Part shown: positions 45,705 through 54,308 of the stretch, piece after piece | Position numbering within the stretch: the stretch's first letter is position 1 | How the letters are laid out: every line of letters begins with the position of its first letter | From: an uncultured Bacteroidales bacterium | GTDB lineage: Bacteria > Bacteroidota > Bacteroidia > Bacteroidales > P3 | Reading direction: 5' to 3' | Assembly (NCBI GenBank): GCA_900317955.1 | Contig: ONIP01000011.1 | Location: forward strand, 1 to 62,173 | DNA: 62,173 nt | Notes under the pieces: generated by a model | What the model was told of the DNA's origin: nothing | The model's input: only the letters and a program-made list of their open reading frames with translations | Database searches by the model: none | Made by a program: the position numbers and the translations under genes

Positions 45705-45860
45705 TCAACTAAATTTTTTTCCGAGGTTGTCCTCGCTCATAGTGTAGCGGTCGTTGCCTTTGGTGTTTTCGATGTTTGACCCGTCGAAGCCGCGCTCCAC
45801 GCGGGCGTTCAGAATTTCAATTTCGGGAGAGGTGTACTCCCTTTTCTTGTTGTTGTGCAT
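45705..45860 (-). CDS. Small peptide gene (51 aa) preceding the BspA-like lipoprotein
   Basis: Read directly from the minus strand: ATG at 45858-45860, TGA at 45705-45707. The peptide starts MHNNKKREYTSPEIEIL, has NARVERGFDGSNIENT in the middle and ends MSEDNLGKKFS. It has no signal peptide or membrane segment. The layout (basic start, Y-x-x-P-E-I-E, then V-E-R-G-F-x-x-S and an acidic Asn-rich tail) is like many unannotated short Bacteroidales reading frames that sit before surface lipoproteins. A promoter box lies 155 bases upstream and the BspA-like gene follows after 20 bases. Function unknown. Confidence 0.7.
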   Translation of the reverse strand: MHNNKKREYTSPEIEILNARVERGFDGSNIENTKGNDRYTMSEDNLGKKFS

Positions 45861-46014
45861 TGTGCTTGTAATATTGTTGATTGATGTAGGTTGAAAAAAC
45901 TTATTTTCTTTCTCTTTTGCCTATGGTGAAAGGGAAAGATGATGAAGTGTTCATTCCATTCAATGTTAATGATATATAGCGTTTTTTTTATTTCTAAAGC
46001 GATTTTTTGGAATG

Positions 46015-46022
46015 CAAAGGTA
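46015..46022 (-). promoter_or_regulatory. -7 promoter box (TACCTTTG) of the peptide/BspA unit
   Basis: The minus strand reads ACTACCTTTGCA, 155 bases before the 51-aa gene; the AT-rich leader is long compared with other genes here. Confidence 0.5.
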
Positions 46023-46046
46023 GTGATTTTTTTCTTTATGTGTGTA

Positions 46047-47159
46047 TCAGCAGGGGTCGCTCTGACCGAATTCGATGCCGAGGCCTTTGGCGGTGTGGAC
46101 AAGGCTGCCGTTGGGGTCGACGAGGTTCTGGGCGCGGACGGCCTCTTCGAGGGGTACGGCTACGATGTCGGGATGACGGTAGGCAACCATCTGACCGTAG
46201 TTGCCACTTATGACCTCTTCCATGGCGCGAACGCCGAATTGTGATGCGAGGATGCGGTCGAATGCGATGGGGGTGCCGCCACGCTGCAGGTGTCCGAGAA
46301 TGGTGCATCGGATGTCGTGCTCCACACCGGCGGCTTTCAGTTCGGCAGCCAACTGATGACCTATGCCTCCGAGGCGGACGTGCTGGTAGCCCACTTCGCT
46401 GCTTTCGGTTCCGACGGTGCTGCCCCCTTTGGGCTTGGCACCTTCGGCCACCACGATAATGCAGTAGCCACGGCGTTTGTTGTATCGTTGCTCTACTTTC
46501 TCTTTTATTTTGTTGACATCGTAAGGGATTTCGGGAATGATGCAGATGTCGGCACCACCGGCAATGGCACTGTGGAGGGCTATCCAGCCTGCGTCGCGAC
46601 CCATCACTTCCATGATAAAGACACGGTTGTGGCTGGCAGCGGTGGTGACAAGCTTATCGATAGCTTCGGTGCATATTTGAACTGCGGTTTGGAAACCGAA
46701 GGTATAGTCGGTGGACGAAAGGTCGTTGTCGATGGTTTTGGGCACACCCACTATATTGAGTCCTTTTTGAGCGAGGCCGAGAGAGATACGCTGGGAACCG
46801 TCGCCACCAATGTTGATGACAGCGTCGACGCCCATGTATTGCAGCTTGCGTATCATCTCGTCGCTGCGGTCGACTGTGGTCCAGGTACCGTCGTGTTGGC
46901 GCACAGGCCAGGCAAAGGGGCCGCCCTTGTTGGTTGTACCGAGGATGGTGCCGCCTTGAATCTGGAGACCGTCGACGGTCTTTTCTGTCAGTTCGACGAC
47001 TTCGGTCGGCTCACGCAGTACGCCGTTAAAAGATTCAATGCACCCTATTACTTCCCAGTCTTTTTCTTGGGAGGCACGTTTTACAATGCCGCGGATGACG
47101 GCATTGAGACCCGGACAATCGCCGCCGCCAGTGAGAACCATTACTCTTTTTAATGACAT
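46047..47159 (-). CDS. pfkA: ATP-dependent 6-phosphofructokinase (mixed-type PFK)
   Basis: 370 aa. Phosphorylates fructose 6-phosphate in glycolysis. Seen: LTGGGDCPGLNAVIRG (residues 8-23), NIGGDGSQRIS, VPKTIDNDLSSTDYTFGF, MEVMGRDAGWIAL and LGHLQRGGTPIAFDR. The position equivalent to E. coli 104 is Gly (ATP type) while 124 is Lys in PKTIDND (PPi type), the combination of group III/long PFKs, which usually use ATP. It is monocistronic with its own promoter box. Phosphoryl donor is inferred, not proven. Confidence 0.93.
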   Translation of the reverse strand: MSLKRVMVLTGGGDCPGLNAVIRGIVKRASQEKDWEVIGCIESFNGVLREPTEVVELTEKTVDGLQIQGGTILGTTNKGGPFAWPVRQHDGTWTTVDRSDEMIRKLQYMGVDAVINIGGDGSQRISLGLAQKGLNIVGVPKTIDNDLSSTDYTFGFQTAVQICTEAIDKLVTTAASHNRVFIMEVMGRDAGWIALHSAIAGGADICIIPEIPYDVNKIKEKVEQRYNKRRGYCIIVVAEGAKPKGGSTVGTESSEVGYQHVRLGGIGHQLAAELKAAGVEHDIRCTILGHLQRGGTPIAFDRILASQFGVRAMEEVISGNYGQMVAYRHPDIVAVPLEEAVRAQNLVDPNGSLVHTAKGLGIEFGQSDPC

Positions 47160-47225
47160 GGTATTTGCTTGTTATTAGCTAATATATAATTGTTTGCGCA
47201 ATATTTTGTCCCATGTAGGAAAGTG

Positions 47226-47233
47226 CAAAAATA
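47226..47233 (-). promoter_or_regulatory. -7 promoter box (TATTTTTG) of pfkA
   Basis: The minus strand reads GCGTATTTTTGCA, 67 bases before the ATG. Confidence 0.55.
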
Positions 47234-47364
47234 CGCTTTTTTTTGGAATCGGGCATTTTTGTTGTCGGGAGCGTGATGTTAATATTTCTTTATGTCATGG
47301 TGCAATAAAATGTGTGGTGTTGCGTTGTAATGAAACATACAATGCGATTAGTAATATTTTTGTA

Positions 47365-47715
47365 ATGAAAGAAAAAAACGGACACGTTGTAAGGGATGGT
47401 ATTCTGGGCGTTTTGTTTCCAGCATACGGTATGGCGTTGATTGAGAGAAAACTGGATAAGCGTGATTTCTGGCACTTGGCTTTGAAGAATTTTGTTTTCT
47501 TCTTGTTCTTAACACTGCTGGATATTGTTGTGGAACAGTTTGTGTTGCATACCTTTCAGTGGCGTGTGGTTGTCGCCTATATTGCCATCGATGTTGTCCT
47601 TGCACTTTTCTTTGCCCTGCTTGAGTTTTGCTGGATTAAGGCACGGAAGAAAGATGAAGAGCATTTTGCACGTTATGTCAAATGCTGTGAACAGCAGGGT
47701 AAACAAAAGGAATAA
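47365..47715 (+). CDS. Small two-helix membrane protein of unknown function
   Basis: 116 aa. The ATG at 47365 is used; the 57 open codons upstream are Cys-rich and not protein-like. Two membrane helices are visible (about 36-54 NFVFFLFLTLLDIVVEQFV, about 62-86 VVAYIAIDVVLALFFALLEF), with charged ends. No family recognised. It is the first gene of a plus-strand set with the flavin reductase-like gene 35 bases later. Confidence 0.6.
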   Translation: MKEKNGHVVRDGILGVLFPAYGMALIERKLDKRDFWHLALKNFVFFLFLTLLDIVVEQFVLHTFQWRVVVAYIAIDVVLALFFALLEFCWIKARKKDEEHFARYVKCCEQQGKQKE

Positions 47716-47750
47716 TTCCTAAAAGATAGAGTAGAAAGCAACTAAATAGC

Positions 47751-48365
47751 ATGAAACATTCATTTTTGACACTTCTTGCCGCCGCCCTTTTCGGGCGATT
47801 CAACCAAAGCCCTCAAAATCCAGACAAAGAGCAGAATCTAACTACTGCACAGCAAACTGGTTTCAAGGCTTTTGATGTGCAAAAGGAATTTGAGAAGAAC
47901 GGTTTCACTTTCTTCACCGAAAATCTGATTCTTTGTTCGGGCGATACCACAGAGAATAACGCCATGACAATAGGCTGGGGCGGAATCGGCAACTACCTTG
48001 GACACGACCGTCCGGCAGTGACTGTCTATGTGGCTCCGGCGCGTTACACATACGAGTTTATGGAACGGCATGCCCGCTTCACGATTATGAAGTTCGATAA
48101 TCCTGATATTGCCAAGTATCTGGGCTCGCACAGTGGCAGGGACGGCGATAAGGCTGCCGCCCTGGGACTCCATGTGTCCTACACCCCTCACGGCACCCCT
48201 TATTACACGGAGGCGACAATGGTGATTGAGTGTGAAATCATGACTGCTTGGCACCAACGTCCGGAAGATTTCCGCAACAGCACTCCCAAGAAATGGTATG
48301 CCGATTTCAGTGCAGGTGTCCATACCGTGTATATCGGCGAAGTAATTGGAGCCTGGAAAAAATAA
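47751..48365 (+). CDS. Flavin reductase-like (FMN-binding split barrel) protein
   Basis: 204 aa. The fold is seen as NGFTFFTENLILCSGDTTEN, NAMTIGWGGIGNYLGHDRPA, VTVYVAPARYTYEFMER and FTIMKFDN, the pattern of FMN-binding flavin-reductase-like domains (PF01613). Unusually it begins with a hydrophobic stretch (MKHSFLTLLAAALFG) resembling a signal or anchor, then a polar linker; typical members are cytoplasmic. Redox partner unknown. It is in a tight plus-strand group, 21 bases before the LOG-family gene. Confidence 0.8.
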   Translation: MKHSFLTLLAAALFGRFNQSPQNPDKEQNLTTAQQTGFKAFDVQKEFEKNGFTFFTENLILCSGDTTENNAMTIGWGGIGNYLGHDRPAVTVYVAPARYTYEFMERHARFTIMKFDNPDIAKYLGSHSGRDGDKAAALGLHVSYTPHGTPYYTEATMVIECEIMTAWHQRPEDFRNSTPKKWYADFSAGVHTVYIGEVIGAWKK

Positions 48366-48386
48366 CCTTATTCAAACTAACATGCT

Positions 48387-48974
48387 ATGAATATATCGGT
48401 CTTTTGCGGTGCCACCGCGCCAAGGAAAATGGAGTACGTAGAGGCTGCTCGGCATCTTGGCGAATGTCTTGCCAAGGGCGGGCACACCCTTCTATATGGC
48501 GGCAGCAACCTTGGATTGATGGGCACCGTAAGCGGAGCCGTACTTGAAGGCGGCGGCCATGTAGTAGGTGTCATCCCCTCGTTCTTTTCGGAAGAGATAA
48601 TTCTTTCGCAGCCAGTAAGCCAGTTGGTGCGCGTTGCATCCATGGCTGAACGAAAAGAGTATCTAATTGCCCACAGCGATGCCTTTATTGCCTTGCCCGG
48701 CGGTATCGGCACTATCGACGAGACCTTTGAAGTTCTCGTCGCCAACCAGTTGGGACTTTGCAGCAAGCCCATGGGATTGCTTAATACCGACGGTTTTTTC
48801 AATTCCCTCACCGACATGATGCGCCGAATGGAGGCCGACGGATTCTACAATCTCACCGATGCCCGCTACCTCATGGTTGAGGAAAGCCCTGAACCCCTCT
48901 TGCAGTTGATAGAATCGTTTGTCCCGCTGCCCAACGACGGTCCAGTGGCGCGACGCCTCCGCAGCAAGGCATGA
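48387..48974 (+). CDS. LOG-family protein (cytokinin riboside 5'-monophosphate phosphoribohydrolase-like, TIGR00730)
   Basis: 195 aa. The lysine-decarboxylase-like Rossmann fold shows FCGATAPRK at the N-terminus, GGSNLGLMG and the signature LPGGIGTIDETFEVL near residue 110. These proteins release the base from nucleoside 5'-monophosphates. The nuclease gene starts seven bases after the stop. Confidence 0.93.
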   Translation: MNISVFCGATAPRKMEYVEAARHLGECLAKGGHTLLYGGSNLGLMGTVSGAVLEGGGHVVGVIPSFFSEEIILSQPVSQLVRVASMAERKEYLIAHSDAFIALPGGIGTIDETFEVLVANQLGLCSKPMGLLNTDGFFNSLTDMMRRMEADGFYNLTDARYLMVEESPEPLLQLIESFVPLPNDGPVARRLRSKA

Positions 48975-48981
48975 TAAGCTT

Positions 48982-49650
48982 ATGGCACAGAACTATCTGC
49001 TTACCAAGTCGAAATATATCCGCGGCCTGCAATGTGACAGGGCGCTTTGGCTTGATGTGTTCCGTCCTTCATTGGCACGTTACTCCCCCGAACAAATGAG
49101 ACGCTTCGACCGTGGGCGCGAGTTCGAATATGCTTTCAAGGAGACTTTTCCAGAGGGCATAGACATAAGTGCCGAGTTGAAACGAAACACCGGAGCCTAT
49201 CCCGAATTGACTGCGCAGTTGTTGGACAAAGGTGGCAAGGTGGACCTCTTCGAAGCGGGATTTCTGTATAACGATGTGCTTGTCCTTGCCGATGTGGTGC
49301 ATGGCCGAGACGATGGCTCGATTGATGTCTACGAGGTCAAGTCAGGTACCAAACTGAGCGATACCTATCGCCGTGATGCCGCTTTGCAGCATTATGTGAT
49401 TTCCCATTGCCGCAGAGTCAACAGTTTTTCGCTGGTGTATAACGATGACAATGGCGGTTTTGTGAAAGTGGAGCTTATGGACGAATTGCAGACTTGCCAT
49501 GCCGAGATAGAACGCAACATTGCCGTGATGAAAGACCTTTTGCAACAAGGCGAACCAGCAACCCCGACTGGCCAGCATTGTCTCTCCCCGTATGCCTGTC
49601 CCTATCAACATTATTGTGCCCAAGGTATCAGGCAGCTGTCGCTGTTCTAA
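48982..49650 (+). CDS. Stand-alone Cas4-like PD-(D/E)XK nuclease with Fe-S cysteines
   Basis: 222 aa. Seen: N-terminal TKSKYIRGLQCDRALWLD with Cys18, the nuclease core with Asp104 (VLADVVHGRD) and E118-V-K120 (VYEVKSG), the LQHY element (Gln136), and three C-terminal cysteines at 200, 206 and 212 (CLSPYACPYQHYC). One N-terminal plus three C-terminal Cys is the Cas4/AddB/Dna2 iron-sulfur arrangement. The start sequence resembles DUF2779 proteins, which are longer and carry an exonuclease domain missing here. There is no CRISPR array or cas gene nearby. A role in DNA end processing is inferred. Confidence 0.78.
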   Translation: MAQNYLLTKSKYIRGLQCDRALWLDVFRPSLARYSPEQMRRFDRGREFEYAFKETFPEGIDISAELKRNTGAYPELTAQLLDKGGKVDLFEAGFLYNDVLVLADVVHGRDDGSIDVYEVKSGTKLSDTYRRDAALQHYVISHCRRVNSFSLVYNDDNGGFVKVELMDELQTCHAEIERNIAVMKDLLQQGEPATPTGQHCLSPYACPYQHYCAQGIRQLSLF

Positions 49651-49741
49651 CCCTAATCGGATTGTGGCTTGGATAGTCGTTTGTTTTTTTGAAATCACGA
49701 GTTCCCTTTGATGAAGGGGGCTCTTTCGTAGGGCGTCGGCA

Positions 49742-50653
49742 TTATCGGAAAAGGCCGGCCACTGCCTCGTTGTATTTCCGCAGGCTGCCGCTTTTCATGA
49801 TGGCTTTGTGCTGTTTTTTTCCGATTAGGATGTCTTGGTACTCCCAGAAGGCGTGTAGCCGCGCCAATATCTGGCTGTCGCCTTGAAGCACGTTGCAAGC
49901 ATAGTCGTAGATTTGTCGGTGCATGTCTTTCAAAACGGCTATGGGTTGCCGGTCGGAAAAAAGCCAAGGTTGGGCCAATAGCCCACGTCCCAGCATGACA
50001 CCTTTTAGCGTGGGCCATCGTTGCATTATTTCGACAACGCTCTCGACCGAAGCCAGGTCGCCGTTGTATACAATTGGTTGTCGGCATTCGGTCATAAATT
50101 GTTCGAACCTGGTTAAATCGGGCAAGCCTTTGTATTGTTGCCGTCCTATGCGAGGGTGCATGGTGACATGTAGCAACGGCATAGCGTTGATGATGGGAAG
50201 CAGTTGCAATGATTCTTCGGCATTGTCCTGCCCTAACCGCATCTTAATAGAGAATGCCACTTCGGGGCGTTGCTGCATTTCGGCAGCGATTTCGGCAACC
50301 TGTTCCTTGCGGGGCAGCAGTCCGCACCCGCGTCCCGCTTTCACCTGCATGGGGAAGGGACATCCCATGTTCAGGTCGATTCTACGCCATCCCTCGGACT
50401 CGACTTCGTCGCATAGTTGGGCGAATTCGTCCCTATTTTTGGCGATAATTTGGGGTACTGTGGGAACGCCTGCGTTCCGGTCAGGGTTGATGTCGCGCGC
50501 ATCTTTACGGCGCATAGTGCCGCCCTCCAGTCGTACGAAAGGGGTGTAGTATTCGTCCATGCCTCCCGCTGAGTCGTGATGAGCTCTGCGGTAGACGCAG
50601 TCGGTATAGCCTTGCAACGGGGCGAAGGCTACATAGAAGTTCCGGTCAGCCAT
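49742..50653 (-). CDS. dus: tRNA-dihydrouridine synthase
   Basis: 303 aa. FMN enzyme that reduces uridine to dihydrouridine in tRNA D-loops. Seen: FYVAFAPLQGYTDCVYRR at the start, the catalytic-Cys motif IDLNMGCPFPMQVKAGRGCG near 95-115, HPRIGRQQYKG, IVYNGDLASVES and MLGRGLLAQPWLF. The ATG at 50653 shares its first base position with the stop of the TonB receptor (TAATG overlap). The long open frame upstream lies inside the receptor gene and is discarded. Which uridine is modified is not known. Confidence 0.93.
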   Translation of the reverse strand: MADRNFYVAFAPLQGYTDCVYRRAHHDSAGGMDEYYTPFVRLEGGTMRRKDARDINPDRNAGVPTVPQIIAKNRDEFAQLCDEVESEGWRRIDLNMGCPFPMQVKAGRGCGLLPRKEQVAEIAAEMQQRPEVAFSIKMRLGQDNAEESLQLLPIINAMPLLHVTMHPRIGRQQYKGLPDLTRFEQFMTECRQPIVYNGDLASVESVVEIMQRWPTLKGVMLGRGLLAQPWLFSDRQPIAVLKDMHRQIYDYACNVLQGDSQILARLHAFWEYQDILIGKKQHKAIMKSGSLRKYNEAVAGLFR

Positions 50654-53600
50654 TAGAACGAGTAGCGTACATGCAGCAGCAACTGCCAGGCGGAAAGGAT
50701 GCTGCTGTATGTGTTCCACTTGGGTTCGACAAAGGTGTATCGGCCGTCCTTGTAGTTGAGAATGGTCTGGCTTGTAATCTGCTTGTATACACCCCAGTTG
50801 CTGTTTAACAGGTTGGCCACGTTGTTGACGTCGACACCCACTTCCAAGGTGGTGCGCTGGCCGGAGACGTTGAAATAAAACTCCTGGCAAACCTTCAGGT
50901 CGATGCGGTTGTTCCACGGGGCTGCGACTGCGCCACGACGACTGTATTTACCGCGATGGCGGCTCATATAGCGGTCGTTGGCAATAAAGGAGGCGTATGC
51001 CGCGCGGTTCTCGTCGTCGATAAAAGGCATTGATTCCAGCTCCTCGTCGGTGGGAATGTAGACTAAGCGCGAGGCGGTAATGCCACCCACGCCGTTCATC
51101 AGATAGGAGAGGCCTGAGTAGGGAGTGTCGTTCACCATGCCCACATTGTAACCCTCATAAAACAGGCTTATTTTTGTGGCGGTGCGGGACCCCTCCTCGA
51201 TAGTATAGTTGGCAGAGGCAATAACGCGGTGGGGAGCCACGTAGGCCGCATAACCCAGTTCCGGGCAGTTGTCACCGTTGACGGTGCTTGTTTGCGAGAG
51301 GGTGTATACGGCGTCGCCCCCGCCATCGGATAAAGCAAGAGCCGTGCTGTAAGTGTAGGCTGCCATCAGGTCAAGACCGAAACCAAAATGTTTTTCCAGT
51401 TGGGTCATGGCGGAGAAATAGCGACCGTGGAGGCCGTCGACATTGTGGAGATAGTAGCCCGTCAGACCGTTCATGCCTGATTCTTTTTGGTACGACGTAC
51501 GGTTCTGAGGCTCGCCCGGCAAACGTAATGAATCTGCTGATACGTATCCCAGATTGGTGGAAACCACTTCTTTGTAGTTGTATGAGAGGATTCCCTCGAG
51601 GGTAGCCTTAATTCCGAAGGGCAGCTTGGCATCAACTGCCAGTGAAGTTTTCCAGCTGGTGGGCATACGCAGGTTTTTGGAGAGTATTACCGGATATGAG
51701 GGCAGTGGCGTTTCTTCACTGACGGGAATGTTGCTAAGGATGTCCTCGCGGTTGGGGCTGAAGGGCACAACATCGTTATGTATATTGGTGTTGGCAATAT
51801 ACTGAATGAGCATTTTATTGGAGCTCGAAATTGCATTCACCAGCCAGACATTGGGGATGCGGCCTGTAAAGAGACCCGTGCCACCGCGCACGACTACTTT
51901 GCGGTTCTTGCTTACATCCCAGTTGAATCCTATTCGGGGCGAAACATTTATCCTTGTCTGCGGTAGGTCGCCCGTGTTGAGTCCATCGAAAGTACTGCCT
52001 GGGTGGGCTGCCACCATTTCGGCTAAGCCTGCATGGTAGTTGTCGTTGGCAAAGCGCATTATGGGCATCTCCAGTCTAATGCCCGCCGTCACTTTGAAAT
52101 AGCGGCTGAAATCCATCTCGTCCTGTGCATAGAGAGAAGGCTGCATGAAATTGAACACAAATTCGGGCAGTGCCATGCGGTTCTCCTGGTTGGCATAAGA
52201 CAGCATGAACAGTACTGGGTCGCGCTTGTTGACAAAACTGTCCCATGAGTCGAAAACGTACCATCCAGCACCGCCCTGCATATAGACATTGCGGATATTG
52301 CTGTGTTCGAACTGTACGCCCGCTAACAGATTGTGTATGCCGGTGGTGTAGGTCAACTCGTCAGTAACGTTGAAGGTGCTGACTTTGTTGGCGGTCATAT
52401 AGGTGAAGGGCTCAATGCCGAAGGAGGTATACATGGCATAATGGCGGCTGCCGTCTTCTGCGGTGTAGGGCTCCATAATCTCGACCGAGGGGAAATAGCC
52501 GCCGAAGTGCCGGCGGGGTTCGTTTTGATAGGACCAGGTGGCACGTAGGGTATTGCTGCCTTTGCCACCCCAGAGACGGCTGTCCAACTCGGCAGCAACG
52601 GTCGAGAAATCCTGATTCTTGGAGAAACGTGCCGACTGGAATTGTTGTGCGTAGTTGGAAAGGCGCCCTTCAGACTCCCGGTTGAAGCTGTAGGTTTCGC
52701 CGTTCACCACAAATGAGGTGTTAGTGCCGCCGATGCCGCTCATGGAACTTGTAGCTTCGACAGTGGTGCTGTGCGTGTGGCTGAGACGGATATTGAATTT
52801 GTTGTTGCTGTTAATAATCCAGTCAAGTCGAGCCAAGAGACGGTAGTCGGTGGCGTCGATGACGTAGTTCTGGTACTCGCCGGGGTCGTAATTGTATTCG
52901 TCTTTCAGGTATTGCCGGATACTGTCCATGCGGCCGACCGTTGGACGGCTATAGCCGTTGCCGCCCCATGCAGCGTCCTCGTCAGCGCGGGCTTGTGTTG
53001 TGGCTCCGGGTACGCGTTCGGGAGTGTATTCAGCATTAAGGAAAAAGAACAGTTTGTCTTTGATTATCGGACCGCTCAGGGTGAATCCAGTCACGTTGTT
53101 GAGCGTTTGGCTCTGCGGAATTACAACTGAGCCGAGACGTTTGCCGCTCAGGGCACTGCTGGTGTAGTAGTCGTAAAGCGACGCATGCCACTCGTTGCCA
53201 CCTTGCTTGGTAACCATATTGATGGCACTGCCCAGAAAGCCGCTCTGTCTTACATCGAAGGGGGTGAGGCTGATGGAGACCTGTTCGATGGCGTCGAGCG
53301 ATAGTGGATTACCCCCGGCAGGGAGGCTGGGGCCTATGCCGAAGGCATTGTTGAAGGCTGCTCCGTCGACCGTCACAGAGGAACTGCGGTAGTTGCCGCC
53401 TCCTGCCATGAAGCCTGTTTCGGAGGCGGTGCTTTGGGGGGTGAGCCGTATGACGTCGTAGAGGCTGCGCTTGGTGGTGGGCATCGACGCAATGAAGGTG
53501 CTGTTGATGTGTGTCGACACTCCCGAGTTCTGTATATCCATGCTGGAACGTGTGGCATTGTCGATTAGTACTACTTCGTTGAGAGTGGTGCTTGTGGTTG

Positions 53601-53928
53601 TCAGTACCACGTCAACTTCCACGCGTTCGCCGAGGAGTGCTGTCACGTTGGAGATTGAGGCGGTGAGGTGGCCAGCCATCTCCACTTTGATAGTGTAGGG
53701 ACCGCCTGCCGTCACACCGTTGATACGGTAGTTGCCGTCGTTGTTCGAAAAGGCGTGGTATTGCAGTCCTGTCGGCGTGTAGATGGCTGTTACCATGGCG
53801 TCGGCCAACGGCCCGTTTTCGTCCGTGATGCGGCCTGCGATGGTGGAGGATGTGGTCTGTGCTATTGCTGTGCTGGATAGCAGTAAGCCCGCAATCAATA
53901 CCATAATTCGTTTGACTATTTTTACCAT
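50653..53928 (-). CDS. TonB-dependent outer-membrane receptor, Oar-like
   Basis: 1091 aa. Signal sequence (VLIAGLLLSSTAIAQ), a carboxypeptidase-regulatory-like domain (residues about 30-110, IAGRITDENGPLADAMVTAI), a plug (about 130-240, MAGGGNYRSSSVTVDGAAFN) and a large beta-barrel ending VRYSF with a C-terminal Phe. The layout fits Oar/OmpA-related TonB receptors of Bacteroidota rather than SusC: there is no adjacent SusD. Substrate unknown. Its stop overlaps the dus start by one base, so both are one transcript. Confidence 0.92.
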   Translation of the reverse strand: MVKIVKRIMVLIAGLLLSSTAIAQTTSSTIAGRITDENGPLADAMVTAIYTPTGLQYHAFSNNDGNYRINGVTAGGPYTIKVEMAGHLTASISNVTALLGERVEVDVVLTTTSTTLNEVVLIDNATRSSMDIQNSGVSTHINSTFIASMPTTKRSLYDVIRLTPQSTASETGFMAGGGNYRSSSVTVDGAAFNNAFGIGPSLPAGGNPLSLDAIEQVSISLTPFDVRQSGFLGSAINMVTKQGGNEWHASLYDYYTSSALSGKRLGSVVIPQSQTLNNVTGFTLSGPIIKDKLFFFLNAEYTPERVPGATTQARADEDAAWGGNGYSRPTVGRMDSIRQYLKDEYNYDPGEYQNYVIDATDYRLLARLDWIINSNNKFNIRLSHTHSTTVEATSSMSGIGGTNTSFVVNGETYSFNRESEGRLSNYAQQFQSARFSKNQDFSTVAAELDSRLWGGKGSNTLRATWSYQNEPRRHFGGYFPSVEIMEPYTAEDGSRHYAMYTSFGIEPFTYMTANKVSTFNVTDELTYTTGIHNLLAGVQFEHSNIRNVYMQGGAGWYVFDSWDSFVNKRDPVLFMLSYANQENRMALPEFVFNFMQPSLYAQDEMDFSRYFKVTAGIRLEMPIMRFANDNYHAGLAEMVAAHPGSTFDGLNTGDLPQTRINVSPRIGFNWDVSKNRKVVVRGGTGLFTGRIPNVWLVNAISSSNKMLIQYIANTNIHNDVVPFSPNREDILSNIPVSEETPLPSYPVILSKNLRMPTSWKTSLAVDAKLPFGIKATLEGILSYNYKEVVSTNLGYVSADSLRLPGEPQNRTSYQKESGMNGLTGYYLHNVDGLHGRYFSAMTQLEKHFGFGLDLMAAYTYSTALALSDGGGDAVYTLSQTSTVNGDNCPELGYAAYVAPHRVIASANYTIEEGSRTATKISLFYEGYNVGMVNDTPYSGLSYLMNGVGGITASRLVYIPTDEELESMPFIDDENRAAYASFIANDRYMSRHRGKYSRRGAVAAPWNNRIDLKVCQEFYFNVSGQRTTLEVGVDVNNVANLLNSNWGVYKQITSQTILNYKDGRYTFVEPKWNTYSSILSAWQLLLHVRYSF

Positions 53929-54012
53929 AGGGTTGAAACGACTTGTTAAATTTCTTTATAATTAATTGAATTATATTGTTTTAAGTTGTTTATACCGAAA
54001 GCAAACAAGATA

Positions 54013-54020
54013 CAAAGATA
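54013..54020 (-). promoter_or_regulatory. -7 promoter box (TATCTTTG) of the TonB receptor / dus unit
   Basis: The minus strand reads TGTATCTTTGTATC, 85 bases before the ATG at 53928. Confidence 0.55.
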
Positions 54021-54237
54021 CAAAAAAAAGCACAAATCATAATGATGCTTAGTGTTGTTTTTTTTACGGGATGGAAGTGGTTAGGGAAAAAGTGGGGAGG
54101 ATAAACTTTTTTTGTCCGTTTTTTGTATGGTTTTCGTACAGTTTTTGTGCGGTTATTTGGCAGTTTTAGAGTGGAAAATGGATGAGGGAAAAGTGTATAG
54201 GAAGTTGGGTTTTAGCGGAGGTGGCGGGGACGGGTAT

Positions 54238-54270
54238 AAAAAAAGGCTGGCCATGTGGATTGGCCAGCCT
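54238..54270 (-). terminator. Terminator of the YD-repeat-like gene
   Basis: Stem AGGCTGGCC / GGCCAGCCT (9 bp, 9-base loop), with T-run on the minus strand, 39 bases after the stop. Confidence 0.88.
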
Positions 54271-54308
54271 CGGCATTATGGTACTTGTATTATGAAAAGC
54301 CGTTTGGT

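Larger units (their letters stand above)
53929..54308. other. Intergenic region upstream of the TonB receptor
   Basis: 380 bases. The left part holds the receptor leader and promoter. About 54060-54230 is T- and G-rich on the plus strand with several TTTTTGT-like runs and no supported gene; a short open frame at 54112-54312 has no recognisable features and runs through the terminator. The right end holds the terminator of the YD-repeat-like gene. Confidence 0.6.

Noticed and set aside
47355..47362. TATTTTTG box three bases before the ATG at 47365
   Set aside because: Too close to the start codon to be its promoter unless transcription begins inside the gene; probably a chance match.
49689..49736. 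Weak hairpin between the nuclease gene and dus
   Set aside because: GAG..CCCTT / AAGGG..CTC has two internal mismatches and only a short T stretch; not convincing as a terminator.
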